Assembly: GCF_003863365.1 (NCBI RefSeq)
Contig: NZ_RQXT01000055.1
Coordinates: 1-48,440, forward strand
Direction of reading: 5' to 3'
DNA length: 48,440 bases
Source: Mesorhizobium tamadayense
GTDB taxonomy: Bacteria > Pseudomonadota > Alphaproteobacteria > Rhizobiales > Rhizobiaceae
The notes beneath the pieces were generated by a model. That model was not told where the DNA came from, searched no databases, and worked only from the letters and a program-made list of their open reading frames with translations. This document shows, piece by piece, positions 19,863 through 28,707 of the stretch (its first letter is position 1; every line of letters starts with the position of its first letter). A program made the position numbers and the translations under genes.

Positions 19863-22142
19863 ATGGCCAGGAAAACCGAAAGCAGCGGGCCCTCCGTCAG
19901 CGCGCAGGAGGCGCTGGAATTCCACGCTCAGGGCCGGCCCGGCAAGCTGGAGATCGTCGCCACCAAGCCGATGGCCACGCAGCGCGATCTCAGCCTCGCC
20001 TATTCGCCGGGCGTCGCCGTTCCGGTGCTCGCCATCGCGGAGGACCCGAGCCGCGCCTTCGACTATACGACGCGCGGCAACATGGTCGCCGTCATCTCTA
20101 ACGGCACCGCCATCCTCGGCCTCGGCAATCTCGGCGCGCTCGCCTCCAAGCCAGTGATGGAAGGCAAGGCGGTGCTGTTCAAGCGCTTCGCCGATGTCGA
20201 TTCCATCGATCTCGAAGTGGCGACCGAGGATGCCGACGAGTTCATCAACTGCGTGCGCTTCCTCGGGCCTTCCTTCGGCGGCATCAACCTCGAGGACATC
20301 AAGGCGCCGGAATGCTTCATCATCGAGCAGCGCCTGCGCGAGCTGATGGATATTCCCGTCTTCCACGACGATCAGCACGGCACCGCCATCATCTCGGCCG
20401 CCGGGCTGATTAACGCGCTGGAGATCACCGGCCGCGACATGAAGACCACGAAGATGGTCTGCAACGGCGCGGGCGCGGCCGGCATAGCCTGCATCGAATT
20501 GATGAAGGCGATGGGTTTTTCGCCGGAAAACATCATCCTGTGCGACACCAAGGGCGTGGTCTTCCAGGGCCGCACCGAAGGCATGAACCAGTGGAAGTCG
20601 GCGCATGCGGTCAAGACCGAAGCGCGCAGCCTGGCCGAGGCGCTGGACGGCGCCGACATCTTCCTCGGCCTTTCCGCCAAGGGCACGCTGACCCCCGCCA
20701 TGGTGCAATCGATGGCGAAGGACCCGATCATCTTCGCCATGGCCAATCCCGACCCGGAGATCACGCCAGAGGAAGTGGGCGATATCCGCACCGACGCCAT
20801 CATGGCCACCGGCCGTTCGGACTACCCGAACCAGGTCAACAACGTTTTGGGCTTCCCCTACATCTTCCGCGGCGCGCTGGATGTCCGGGCCACCACCATC
20901 AATGAAGAGATGAAGATCGCCGCCGCACGGGCGCTGGCCGAGCTGGCGCGGCAGGACGTGCCCGACGATGTCGCGGCAGCCTATCAGGGCAACCGGCCGA
21001 AATTCGGCCCCAACTACATCATTCCCGTGCCGTTCGATCCGCGCCTGATCTCGGCCATCCCTCTGGCGGTGGCGAAGGCTGCGATGGAGTCCGGTGTCGC
21101 CCGCAAGCCGATCCTCGACCTCGACCGCTACGCGCACGAGCTGTCCGCCCGCCGCGACCCGATCGCCTCCACGCTGCAGCGCATCTACGACCGCGTCCGC
21201 CGCCAGCCCAAGCGCGTCGTCTTCGCCGAGGGCGAGGAGGAGCAGGTGATGCGCGCGGCCGTCTCCTATGTGAACCAGAAGCTGGGCACGGCGATCCTTC
21301 TCGGCCGCGACGACGTCATCAAGGAGAATGCCCGCAACGCCGGCATCGATCTCAACAAGCAGGGTCTCGAGATCATCAACGCCAGGCTGTCGCGCCGCAA
21401 CGGCATCTACACCGACTATCTCTACGAGCGCATGCAGCGAAAGGGTTTCCTGTTCCGCGACTGCCAGCGCCTGATCAACAACGACCGCAACCATTTCGCC
21501 GCCTGCATGGTGGCGCTGGGCGATGCCGACGGCATCGTCACCGGCGTGACCCGCAACTATTCCACCGCGCTCGACGACGTGCGCCGCATCATCGACGCCA
21601 AGCCGGGCCACCGCGTCATCGGCGTCTCGATCGTGCTGGCTCGTGGCCGAACCGTGCTGGTCGCCGACACCGCAGTGCACGACATGCCGAACGCCGAGCA
21701 GATCGCCGATATCGCCGAGGAAGCGGCCGGCTTCGCCCGCCGCATGGGCTACGAGCCGAGGCTGGCGATGCTCGCCTATTCCACCTTCGGCCATCCGCAC
21801 GGCGAGCGTTCCGAACGCATACAGGAGGCGGTGCGCATCCTCGACAGGCGCCGCGTCGATTTCGAATATGACGGCGAGATGGCCGCCGACGTCGCGCTGA
21901 ACCCCCGCGCCATGGCGCAGTACCCGTTCATCCGGCTCACCGGCCCGGCCAACGTGCTGGTGATGCCGGCGTTCCACTCGGCCTCGATCTCGACCAAGAT
22001 GCTGCAGGAACTCGGCGGCTCGACCGTCATCGGCCCGCTGCTGGTCGGTTTGAACAAGCCCGTCCAGATCGTCTCGCTCAACGCCAAGGATTCAGACATC
22101 GTCAACATGGCGGCGATCGCGGCCTATACGGCGGGGAATTGA
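19863..22142 (+). CDS. Malic enzyme with C-terminal phosphotransacetylase-like domain
   Basis: Large fused malic enzyme of 759 residues converting malate to pyruvate and CO2 with NAD(P)+. The N-terminal malic domain (about 15-150) contains LAYSPGVAVP; the NAD-binding malic domain (about 160-430) has FHDDQHGTA and GAGAAGIACIE. The C-terminal third (about 430-759) is related to phosphate acetyltransferase (RVVFAEGEEEQVMRAA) and is regulatory rather than catalytic in characterised rhizobial enzymes. Rhizobia have two such proteins, Dme (NAD) and Tme (NADP). Adjacency to mutS favours the tme orthologue, as I recall for Sinorhizobium meliloti, but cofactor preference cannot be read securely here. 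A strong terminator follows. Confidence 0.93.
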   Translation: MARKTESSGPSVSAQEALEFHAQGRPGKLEIVATKPMATQRDLSLAYSPGVAVPVLAIAEDPSRAFDYTTRGNMVAVISNGTAILGLGNLGALASKPVMEGKAVLFKRFADVDSIDLEVATEDADEFINCVRFLGPSFGGINLEDIKAPECFIIEQRLRELMDIPVFHDDQHGTAIISAAGLINALEITGRDMKTTKMVCNGAGAAGIACIELMKAMGFSPENIILCDTKGVVFQGRTEGMNQWKSAHAVKTEARSLAEALDGADIFLGLSAKGTLTPAMVQSMAKDPIIFAMANPDPEITPEEVGDIRTDAIMATGRSDYPNQVNNVLGFPYIFRGALDVRATTINEEMKIAAARALAELARQDVPDDVAAAYQGNRPKFGPNYIIPVPFDPRLISAIPLAVAKAAMESGVARKPILDLDRYAHELSARRDPIASTLQRIYDRVRRQPKRVVFAEGEEEQVMRAAVSYVNQKLGTAILLGRDDVIKENARNAGIDLNKQGLEIINARLSRRNGIYTDYLYERMQRKGFLFRDCQRLINNDRNHFAACMVALGDADGIVTGVTRNYSTALDDVRRIIDAKPGHRVIGVSIVLARGRTVLVADTAVHDMPNAEQIADIAEEAAGFARRMGYEPRLAMLAYSTFGHPHGERSERIQEAVRILDRRRVDFEYDGEMAADVALNPRAMAQYPFIRLTGPANVLVMPAFHSASISTKMLQELGGSTVIGPLLVGLNKPVQIVSLNAKDSDIVNMAAIAAYTAGN

Positions 22143-22166
22143 CGAGCGAGCTTGTGGTTTCAATAA

Positions 22167-22200
22167 AAAGGCCCGCAGCGACGTGCTGCGGGCCTTTCTT
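22167..22200. terminator. Bidirectional rho-independent terminator
   Basis: AAAGGCCCGCAGC (22167-22179) pairs perfectly with GCTGCGGGCCTTT (22185-22197) around a 5-base loop, with a T-rich tail on the plus strand and T-rich sequence on the minus strand. It lies between the convergent malic enzyme and porin genes. Confidence 0.92.
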
Positions 22201-22218
22201 TCGGGATCGTAAGATCGA

Positions 22219-23361
22219 TCAGAACGAACGCTGGAAGCGCAGGATACCGCCGATGCTGTTTTCCTTGTCGGCTTTGGTGAAGTTGGTGACGGTGTCTTCG
22301 CCGAGATGCAGGTAGTCGACTTCGGCGGTGATCTTGAGACCCTTGACGATCTCATAGGCGATGTTCGCGGCAACGCCGAAATTCTTGCCTTCGTCATAGG
22401 AGAGCTGGGCGTTGAACGAGGTCTTCTCGTTGATGGTGTAGGTACCGCCGCCCCAGACGGCCCAGTTGCCGCTCCACTGCTTGTAGAAGCCGCGACCATG
22501 TGCGTCGATGACATTGCCCGCGTCGTCGTTGAGGTTGTCATCGGAGCCGTAGCCGCCCATGATGAACAGCGACAGGTCGTCCATCGGCTTGATGTCCAGG
22601 CGTACCTTGCCGGCCACTTCTTCGTAGTTGCTGTCGTAAGCGACGACGCCGGTGATGGCGCCCCAGCCCTGCGTGTACTTCACGCCGCCGACGACATGCG
22701 GGACATAGCTGTCGATCGTACCGACAACGCCTGAGCCTTCTTCGAGCGAGACCACGGCCGAGAAGCCGTTGCCTGCATCGAAGTAGTACTGGACGACATT
22801 GGTGTCAAAGTCGCCGTAGGGGACGATCGTGTCCTGGATCACGCTGCCGGCGTAGCCGATGAAGGTGTCGAAAGCCGATTCGTCCTTACCGACGCGGAGA
22901 CCGCCGAGCTGAATCCAGGCGAATTTCACCGAGACGCCCTTGTCGACGGCGGGATTGCCGGAGACGACGGTGCCATAGCCGTTGCTGTTGCCGAAGTTGA
23001 AGCGCATTTCGGTGTAGGTCTTCAAGGTGCCGAGTTCTGTTTCCTGGCCGGTCCAGGTCTTGAAGGTGAAGCGGGCGTTCTTCTTCCATGTGTCCTGCTG
23101 GTCACCGTCCCGGTGGTCGAAGGACTTCGCCCCGTCGAACGAGCCGACGTCGCCCATACCAATGTCATAGCGGACATAACCGCCGATGCGCAGGCAGGTC
23201 TCGGTACCGGGGATGTAGAAATAGCCGGCGCCGTAGACGTCGCAGATCTTGACGTATTCGGCCGGTTCCGGCTCGGCCACGGTGACCGCGTCGGCGGCGC
23301 GGGCGCCCGAAACTGCGATCAGCGCCGCAGCGGAGCCGAGAAGAAGGCTCTTGATGTTCAT
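22219..23361 (-). CDS. Outer-membrane porin of the alphaproteobacterial Omp2/RopA type
   Basis: Porin precursor of 380 residues. A Sec signal peptide (MNIKSLLLGSAAALIAVSGARA, cleavage about residue 22) precedes the mature ADAVTVAEPEP. The segment CDVYGAGYFYIPGTETCLRIGGYVR is the conserved start of this porin family, with a Cys pair probably joined by a disulfide. The rest alternates beta strands and acidic loops and ends in Phe (LRFQRSF), the outer-membrane assembly signal. It forms a trimeric general diffusion channel by family. The start has GGAGA nine bases upstream. The upstream region is strikingly A/T-rich and contains a long palindrome. Confidence 0.93.
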   Translation of the reverse strand: MNIKSLLLGSAAALIAVSGARAADAVTVAEPEPAEYVKICDVYGAGYFYIPGTETCLRIGGYVRYDIGMGDVGSFDGAKSFDHRDGDQQDTWKKNARFTFKTWTGQETELGTLKTYTEMRFNFGNSNGYGTVVSGNPAVDKGVSVKFAWIQLGGLRVGKDESAFDTFIGYAGSVIQDTIVPYGDFDTNVVQYYFDAGNGFSAVVSLEEGSGVVGTIDSYVPHVVGGVKYTQGWGAITGVVAYDSNYEEVAGKVRLDIKPMDDLSLFIMGGYGSDDNLNDDAGNVIDAHGRGFYKQWSGNWAVWGGGTYTINEKTSFNAQLSYDEGKNFGVAANIAYEIVKGLKITAEVDYLHLGEDTVTNFTKADKENSIGGILRFQRSF

Positions 23362-23745
23362 TTTCTTGAATCTCCAGTCAAAGGTTCAAGACAGGTCTGT
23401 GCATCGCCCCGTAGGCTCCGCCGCCCCCCTGTCCCCATCGTAGAAAAAGTCGCGCACCGGCGCCGCTTCTTCGCTCTCGACATGGCCTAACTGGCGGTCG
23501 TGCACAACAGAGATTGTATCTGAAAAGCGGCTATTGGAATCTTATGGAAGTCTTGTTGCGCAAATATCACGTCACATATTTGAAAGAATGGCACATATTG
23601 TACAATATACACATTCTACACGGACATTTTAGCTGATAGTTGTTGCCAAATGTGCCAATATTACATTTATATGACGGAAAGATAACCGGCTAATGTTTTG
23701 AACAAAGTGCGCCAGAGGGCGCGAAGGCACGTCGGGAAATCGGGG
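23362..23745. other. Gene-free A/T-rich region upstream of the porin
   Basis: 384 bases without a credible gene. The part next to the porin is the expected leader; bases 23515-23690 are much more A/T-rich than the rest of the window and hold the palindrome at 23586-23616. The porin promoter is probably here, but I could not place its -35 and -10 boxes with confidence. Confidence 0.7.
23586..23616. promoter_or_regulatory. Long palindrome upstream of the porin gene
   Basis: ATATTGTACAATAT (23595-23608) is a perfect 14-base palindrome, flanked by GAATG on the left and CATTC on the right, which extend the symmetry. It lies about 225 bases upstream of the porin start. It looks like a dimeric regulator site; the protein is unknown. 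Confidence 0.5.
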
Positions 23746-24450
23746 TCAGGACAAGGCGCGCGCGACGCGAACCACATCCTCGATCATGTCCTCGCGCAGC
23801 ATTTCGATGGGGATGCGTCCCTCCAGTTCGGGGGAGGGGCGGGTCAGCCAGAACCAGGCCAGCCTCGGATTGGTGATCGCCGCCAACACATCGCTTATTC
23901 CCGGAGCCGGCCTGCCGTCGACGAACTGGGCGAGCGGGAAGACGTGCTTGCGACCGCCCTTGCGCAGCGCGACAACCTCGCCGCGCCTTTGCCAGCGATG
24001 CAGCGTCGAGCGCGGTATGCGGTACCTTTCTTCCAGATAGGTCGACCCGGCAACCTCGCCGGCCCAATCCTCGATGAGCATCGACTGGAGCTCGGAGGCT
24101 CGCTCGGCCAAGGGCCGGGAGGCAGGCTTGGCAGGCCCGATTGTCGTGCTTTCGTCCACGCTGTCAGCACCTGCTTGGCCGGCGCGCGCGATCTTTTCCG
24201 CCATCGCGCGGAAAAACTCGGACGTCAGCTCGGTCCAGCCGCCTTTGAAGGCGGTGATCGCAAGCCGCTGCGCCTGCGGCAGATAGGGAAACGCGGCGGC
24301 AACGCTGCCGGCGATCGCGCCGGCGGAAGCCAGGGCCCCCGCGTCCAGCAGGACGCCATGCTGCATCAAAGCCTGTCGCACCGCCTCGGCCACCAGGCCG
24401 GCCAAGGCCTCTTGCGAAATTCCTTCAGGCGGATTCTGAAATCTGGTCAT
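23746..24450 (-). CDS. Orphan protein with HTH and MbcA/ParS-like (DUF2384) antitoxin domain
   Basis: Protein of 234 residues in three parts. Residues 10-90 are helical, with Ala-rich stretches. Residues 138-165 read like a winged or MerR/excisionase-type helix-turn-helix (YLEERYRIPRSTLHRWQRRGEVVAL). Residues 170-234 (FVDGRPAPGISDVLAAITNPRLAWFWLTRPSPELEGRIP) match the toxin-binding DUF2384/MbcA-ParS domain, which in Xre-RES systems blocks an NAD-degrading RES toxin. No RES gene is adjacent: the next gene downstream is the porin and upstream is a sugar kinase. It may be a stand-alone DNA-binding regulator or a solitary antitoxin. Domain assignment is moderate; function unknown. Confidence 0.65.
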   Translation of the reverse strand: MTRFQNPPEGISQEALAGLVAEAVRQALMQHGVLLDAGALASAGAIAGSVAAAFPYLPQAQRLAITAFKGGWTELTSEFFRAMAEKIARAGQAGADSVDESTTIGPAKPASRPLAERASELQSMLIEDWAGEVAGSTYLEERYRIPRSTLHRWQRRGEVVALRKGGRKHVFPLAQFVDGRPAPGISDVLAAITNPRLAWFWLTRPSPELEGRIPIEMLREDMIEDVVRVARALS

Positions 24451-24690
24451 GCATCTGTCTTGCGCGCCGCGCTCCGCCCAAGCTGCGGCCGGTTGTTAAA
24501 CGGCTACAGCCGAAAGCGGCAATCGCAACGGCGACAGACCCAGCGACCGTGAAGGTTGCTGTCTTGCATTTTTGACACCCCCAACTGCTGCGGGCGTCGC
24601 GAAATTTCAGTCGCGGAAACGCCCACACTGCCTGTAGGAGCGCTCTGTGACAGGCGCGCGACAGCCTTGGCGCCAGCTTACCCCTCACTT

Positions 24691-24754
24691 GGATTGCCAA
24701 CCGATTTGTGAAGGACAAATCGGGGCAATCCGACCTCTCCCACAGGGGGAGAGG
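24691..24754. repeat. Intergenic double-hairpin element
   Basis: First hairpin: GGATTGCC-AA-CCGATTTGT (24691-24709) pairs with ACAAATCGG-GGCAATCC (24715-24731), 17 paired bases with an AA bulge and a 5-base loop. Second hairpin: CCTCTCCC (24734-24741) with GGGAGAGG (24747-24754). This lies directly after the adenosine-kinase-like gene. It resembles repeated intergenic elements of Rhizobiales and could also stop transcription or stabilise mRNA ends. The rest of the 313-base gap 24451-24763 shows nothing else. Confidence 0.7.
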
Positions 24755-24763
24755 TAAGAAGCG

Positions 24764-25756
24764 CTAAATCAACCCCGCCTGCTCGGCCTCACGGCGCAGA
24801 TTCTGGCGCGGGCGCGGGCCGATCTGCTGGATCACCAGCCCGGCCGCCAGCGAGCCGAGATCGCCGCAATCCTTCAGGCTGCGCCCGGTTGTGTAGCCAT
24901 AGAGGAAGCCGGCCGCGTAGAGGTCGCCGGCGCCGGTCGTGTCGACCAGTTCCTTGATCGTCGTCGCCGTGATGGCGACGGTCTCGTCGCCGCGCACGAT
25001 CACCGAGCCTTTTTCCGAGCGGGTGACGGCGGCGATCTTGCAGTCCTTGCGTATCGCCGCCAGCGCGTCCTCGAACGAAGCGGTCTGGTAGAGCGACTTG
25101 ATCTCGTGGCTGTTGGCGAAGACGATATCGACCGTGCCCGAGCGCATCAACTCGAGGAACTCGTCGCGGTAGCGGTCCACACAGAAGGAATCCGACAGCG
25201 TCATCGACACTTCGCGGCCGGCGGCATGCGCCAGCCTCGCCGCCTGCCGGATGGCTTCCTTGGCGCGCGGCGGGTCCCACAGGTAACCCTCGAAATAGGT
25301 GACCTTGGCGCCGGCGGCCTTGTCGGCCTCGACATCCTCCGGCCCGAGCTCGATGCAGGCGCCGAGATAAGTGTTCATCGAACGCTCGCCGTCGGGCGTG
25401 ACGAAGATCATCGAGCGTGCCGTCGGCGGCTCGCCCTGGAGCGGCCTGGTGTCGAAGGCCACGCCCTGGGCGTGGATGTCGTGGGCATAGATCTCGCCGA
25501 GCGCGTCGTTCGAGACCTTGCCGAAGAAGGCGGCGCGGCCGCCGAAGCTCGCCACGCCCGCCGCCGTGTTGCCGGCGCTGCCGCCTGACGCCTCGATCGC
25601 CGGTCCCATGCGGCTGTAGAGCAGCTCCGCGCGCCGGGTGTCGATGAGGTTCATCGCGCCCTTGATGATGCCGTTGGTTTCGAGAAAAGCCTCGTCGCAC
25701 TGGGCGATGATGTCGACAATGGCATTGCCGATGCAAAGCACGTCATATTCCGGCAT
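24764..25756 (-). CDS. PfkB-family carbohydrate/adenosine kinase
   Basis: Ribokinase-family kinase of 330 residues. The start chosen is ATG 25756 (MPEYDVLCIGNAIVD) with GGAG seven bases upstream; an upstream in-frame TTG is a poorer choice. The PfkB signature 1 region is GGSAGNTAAGVASFGG, and signature 2 is DTTGAGDLYAAGFLYG with the catalytic Asp. The sequence follows the adenosine-kinase-like branch common in Rhizobiales, which phosphorylates adenosine to AMP, but other nucleosides or sugars are possible. No neighbouring pathway genes help. It is followed by the double-hairpin element. Confidence 0.88.
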   Translation of the reverse strand: MPEYDVLCIGNAIVDIIAQCDEAFLETNGIIKGAMNLIDTRRAELLYSRMGPAIEASGGSAGNTAAGVASFGGRAAFFGKVSNDALGEIYAHDIHAQGVAFDTRPLQGEPPTARSMIFVTPDGERSMNTYLGACIELGPEDVEADKAAGAKVTYFEGYLWDPPRAKEAIRQAARLAHAAGREVSMTLSDSFCVDRYRDEFLELMRSGTVDIVFANSHEIKSLYQTASFEDALAAIRKDCKIAAVTRSEKGSVIVRGDETVAITATTIKELVDTTGAGDLYAAGFLYGYTTGRSLKDCGDLGSLAAGLVIQQIGPRPRQNLRREAEQAGLI

Positions 25757-26032
25757 CAATGTCTCCGCCAACGACCCACCGGCTTTCTGCCATGCCGGAC
25801 GGGCGCGGGTCTAGCGGCTCGCAGCCGCTTTGCCTACCCCGAAAATCGGCGCCGGTTTCCGCGCCGCCGACTTCCGATCGATGATGATTGGCTGCTGCGG
25901 CAGCCATCGCGCCGAACTGGACCATACCGGTCGTGGCGACGGCGGCTATGGTTGGATCGCGATCGAAACATCGCCGCCGCAGCATGAGCTAGAAGCGGAC
26001 CGTCGAAAACAGGCTGAAGGCGCGAAACCACC

Positions 26033-26935
26033 ATGTCCGAAAAGACCGGGATGACGACCGAACTGGCGCTGCTTGGCGTGCTGGCGGTGCTGTGGGGCGC
26101 CTCCTACACCTTCATCAAGATCGGCGTCGAGACGATCCCGCCGGTGACTTTCATCGCCGGACGCACGCTGATCGCGGGCGGCATCCTGCTTGGCCTCATC
26201 CGCTGGCGCGGCCTTGCCATGCCGCGGGATCTGGTCAACTGGCGTCGCTTCATGTTCCAGGCCTGCCTGAACAGCGTCATCCCGTTCACGCTGATCGCCG
26301 CCGCCGAACGTTCGATCGACGCCGGCCTTGCGACGATCTTGAACGCGACGTCGCCGATCTTCACCTTCCTGCTGACGGCGCTGATCACCCGCCACGAGCC
26401 GGTGACGATGCGCAAGCTGGTCGGCGTTGGCGCCGGCATTGCCGGCATTTGCCTCATCGTCGGCACCGAGGCCCTCGGCGGTATCGGCCATCAGCTCTGG
26501 GCGCAGCTTGCGGTCGTCGCCGCCACCGTCTGCTACGCGGGCGCCGCCATCTTCGGCCGAAACTTCAGAGGGCTGGATCCCATGGTGCCGGCCGCCGGCT
26601 CGATGATCTGCGGCGCCGCGATCCTGATACCGTTAAGCCTCGTCTTCGACCGGCCTTGGACATTGACGCCGTCGACGGCATCGATCCTGGCTCTCTTCGG
26701 GCTTTCGGTCTTCTCCACCGCGCTCGCCTTCTCGATCTTCTTCCGGCTCATCCACACGCTGGGCTCGGTGGGCACCACCTCGCAGGCCTATCTGCGCGTG
26801 CCGATCGGCGTCGGCATCGGCGCCATCTTCCTTGGTGAAAGCCTCGGGCCGAGCGCCTGGCTCGGCATGGCCTTTGTCGTCGTCGGCGTCGCTGCCATGA
26901 CCATCCCGGCCCGGCAGGCCAGGCTTGCGCGGTAG
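26033..26935 (+). CDS. EamA/DMT-family membrane transporter
   Basis: Inner-membrane protein of 300 residues with about ten hydrophobic segments in two EamA repeats (about 12-140 and 150-290). The first repeat opens ELALLGVLAVLWGASYTFIKIGVETIPP, and the typical second-repeat end is AFSIFFRLIHTLGSVGTTSQAYLRVPIGV...FLGE. DMT proteins mostly export amino acids, purines or other metabolites; the substrate is unknown. It stands alone, 65 bases before a membrane-protein gene on the same strand with which it may be co-transcribed. Confidence 0.88.
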   Translation: MSEKTGMTTELALLGVLAVLWGASYTFIKIGVETIPPVTFIAGRTLIAGGILLGLIRWRGLAMPRDLVNWRRFMFQACLNSVIPFTLIAAAERSIDAGLATILNATSPIFTFLLTALITRHEPVTMRKLVGVGAGIAGICLIVGTEALGGIGHQLWAQLAVVAATVCYAGAAIFGRNFRGLDPMVPAAGSMICGAAILIPLSLVFDRPWTLTPSTASILALFGLSVFSTALAFSIFFRLIHTLGSVGTTSQAYLRVPIGVGIGAIFLGESLGPSAWLGMAFVVVGVAAMTIPARQARLAR

Positions 26936-27000
26936 TTGCACCGGGCGACGACCCCGCCTATTTCGGAAGCGCCTTTCTCGATGAGGGGCTTGGACCTGCC

Positions 27001-27705
27001 GTGATCCTCGACGCCGCCCGCGCCGCCGCCAGCCGCCTGTTCTCGCCTGAATTCCGCTTCGTCTTCCTGAAGACGCTGGGCCTGACGCTGCTGGCGCTGG
27101 TCGCGTTGTGGTTCGGCATCGAGAGCATGGTCGAATGGCTGGCCTGGCCGTGGCTGCAGACATTTGTGCCCGGCCTGCCTGCCTGGGCCGGTTGGATCAG
27201 TGCCATCATCGCCGGCATCATTCTGGCCGTTGGGATGGCTCTGCTCGTGGCACCCGTGACGGCAATCATCGCCGGCCTGTTCCTCGACGACGTTGCCGAG
27301 GTGGTCGAGCGCACCGACTATCCCGGTGACCCGCCCGGCCGCGCCCTGCCGGCGCTGCGCTCGCTGCTGCTGGCGATCAAATTCTTCGGCGTCGTCATCC
27401 TCGGCAACATCGTCGCCCTGCTGTTGCTCCTGGTGCCGGGCGTCAACATCGCCGCCTTCTTCATCGTCAACGGCTACCTGCTCGGCCGCGAGTTCTTCGA
27501 GTTCGCCGCCATGCGCTTCCGCCCCGAGGCCGAAGCCAAGGCGTTGCGCAGGAAATATGCCGGCGCGGTATTTCTGGCCGGGCTGGTCATCGCCCTGTTC
27601 CTCGCCGTGCCGCTGCTCAACCTTTTGACGCCGCTTTTCGCCGCCGCCATGATGGTGCATCTGCACAAGGCGGTTTCCGCGCGCGACGCGGGCCGAATAG
27701 CCTGA
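27001..27705 (+). CDS. EI24/CysZ-like integral membrane protein
   Basis: Inner-membrane protein of 234 residues with a GTG start (GTGATCCTCGAC). Hydrophobic segments at about 24-45, 65-95, 125-155 and 190-225, with the GYLLGREFFEFAAMR block typical of the EI24/CysZ family. CysZ of enterobacteria takes up sulfate; distant members such as this one are unassigned, and no sulfur-metabolism genes are nearby. It ends three bases before the end of the convergent hydroxyproline dehydratase gene. Confidence 0.8.
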   Translation: MILDAARAAASRLFSPEFRFVFLKTLGLTLLALVALWFGIESMVEWLAWPWLQTFVPGLPAWAGWISAIIAGIILAVGMALLVAPVTAIIAGLFLDDVAEVVERTDYPGDPPGRALPALRSLLLAIKFFGVVILGNIVALLLLLVPGVNIAAFFIVNGYLLGREFFEFAAMRFRPEAEAKALRRKYAGAVFLAGLVIALFLAVPLLNLLTPLFAAAMMVHLHKAVSARDAGRIA

Positions 27706-27708
27706 CGC

Positions 27709-28707
27709 CTAGCGGAGCAGGAAACCGCGGCCCAGCTCGTCGTCCGGCTCGACGATGAATTCGGCGCGGCCGCAATAGTAGGCGCGGCCGCCGACGCGGG
27801 CGATGATCGCCGCATGCGGTCCGGCCTGCGCCGTCCGTGCCACGGAGCCGGAGAAGCGCGATCCGGCGATGCTCTCGAAGGTCCTCGTCTGGCCGATGCC
27901 GATCTCGCCCTTGGCGTGCATGGCCGCAAGCCTCGCGGTGACGCCCGAGCCGGTCGGCGAGCGGTCGACCTCGGCTTCGGCGAAGACGCAGATATTTTTC
28001 GTCGGCTCGCCGGAAAACGCTTCCCGGCCGTCGGTCAGGATCGCGCCGTAGAGGAAGGCGAGGTCGGGATGGTCGGGATGCGTCAGCCGGAAGTCGGCCT
28101 TCAGCCTCTCGGTCAGCGCTGTCGCCGCATCGACGAAATCGCGCACCCGGCTGCGGCAGAATTCCAGCCCGAACTGCCCGCAATCGGCGAGCGCATAGAA
28201 AGCGCCGCCATAGGCGACATCGAAGCCAATCGGCCCGAAGCCCTGCAGCTCGATCCGCCGGTCGCGGGCAAACAAGAAAGCAGGCACGCTCTCGAACGAA
28301 ACGGCGCCCGCCTTGCCGCCTTTGACTTCGACGGAGGCGACGACCAGCCCGCACGGCGCCTCGATCTTCACCGTCGTCACCGGCTCTTGTTTTTCCACCA
28401 GCCCTTCGTCGACGGCGTAGCGGCCAAGTGCGATGATGGCGTGGCCGCACATCGTCGAATAGCCCTCATTGTGCATGAACAGCACCGCGAGGTCGGCGCC
28501 GGGAAGGTCAGGCTCGACCAGCAGCGCGCCATACATGTCGTAATGGCCGCGCGGCTCGAAGATCAGCAGCTTGCGCAGGTGGTCGAGATGGTCGCGCACG
28601 TAGGCGCGCTTCTCCAGGATCGTGCCCTTGGGGATATCCGGGTAGCCGCCGGTGACGATCCTCAGCGGCTCGCCGCCGGTATGCATGTCGACGACGGTGA
28701 GCGTCAT
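27709..28707 (-). CDS. Trans-3-hydroxy-L-proline dehydratase (proline racemase superfamily)
   Basis: Cytoplasmic enzyme of 332 residues in the proline racemase superfamily. The first catalytic position is Cys87 in STMCGHA; the second is Thr252 in DRSPTGSGV, where racemases and 4-hydroxyproline epimerases have Cys. The Cys/Thr pair is the recognised mark of trans-3-hydroxy-L-proline dehydratases, which form pyrroline-2-carboxylate. The N-terminal MHTGGEPLRIV is also typical. The start ATG overlaps the stop of the upstream PEP-mutase-like gene (ATGA), showing translational coupling. No pyrroline-2-carboxylate reductase is seen nearby. Assignment as dehydratase rather than racemase rests on Thr252. 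Confidence 0.88.
   Translation of the reverse strand: MTLTVVDMHTGGEPLRIVTGGYPDIPKGTILEKRAYVRDHLDHLRKLLIFEPRGHYDMYGALLVEPDLPGADLAVLFMHNEGYSTMCGHAIIALGRYAVDEGLVEKQEPVTTVKIEAPCGLVVASVEVKGGKAGAVSFESVPAFLFARDRRIELQGFGPIGFDVAYGGAFYALADCGQFGLEFCRSRVRDFVDAATALTERLKADFRLTHPDHPDLAFLYGAILTDGREAFSGEPTKNICVFAEAEVDRSPTGSGVTARLAAMHAKGEIGIGQTRTFESIAGSRFSGSVARTAQAGPHAAIIARVGGRAYYCGRAEFIVEPDDELGRGFLLR

Noticed and set aside
23746..24450. Calling a complete Xre-RES type toxin-antitoxin system
   Set aside because: Only the DUF2384-like partner is visible; no RES toxin on either side, so it is reported as an orphan.
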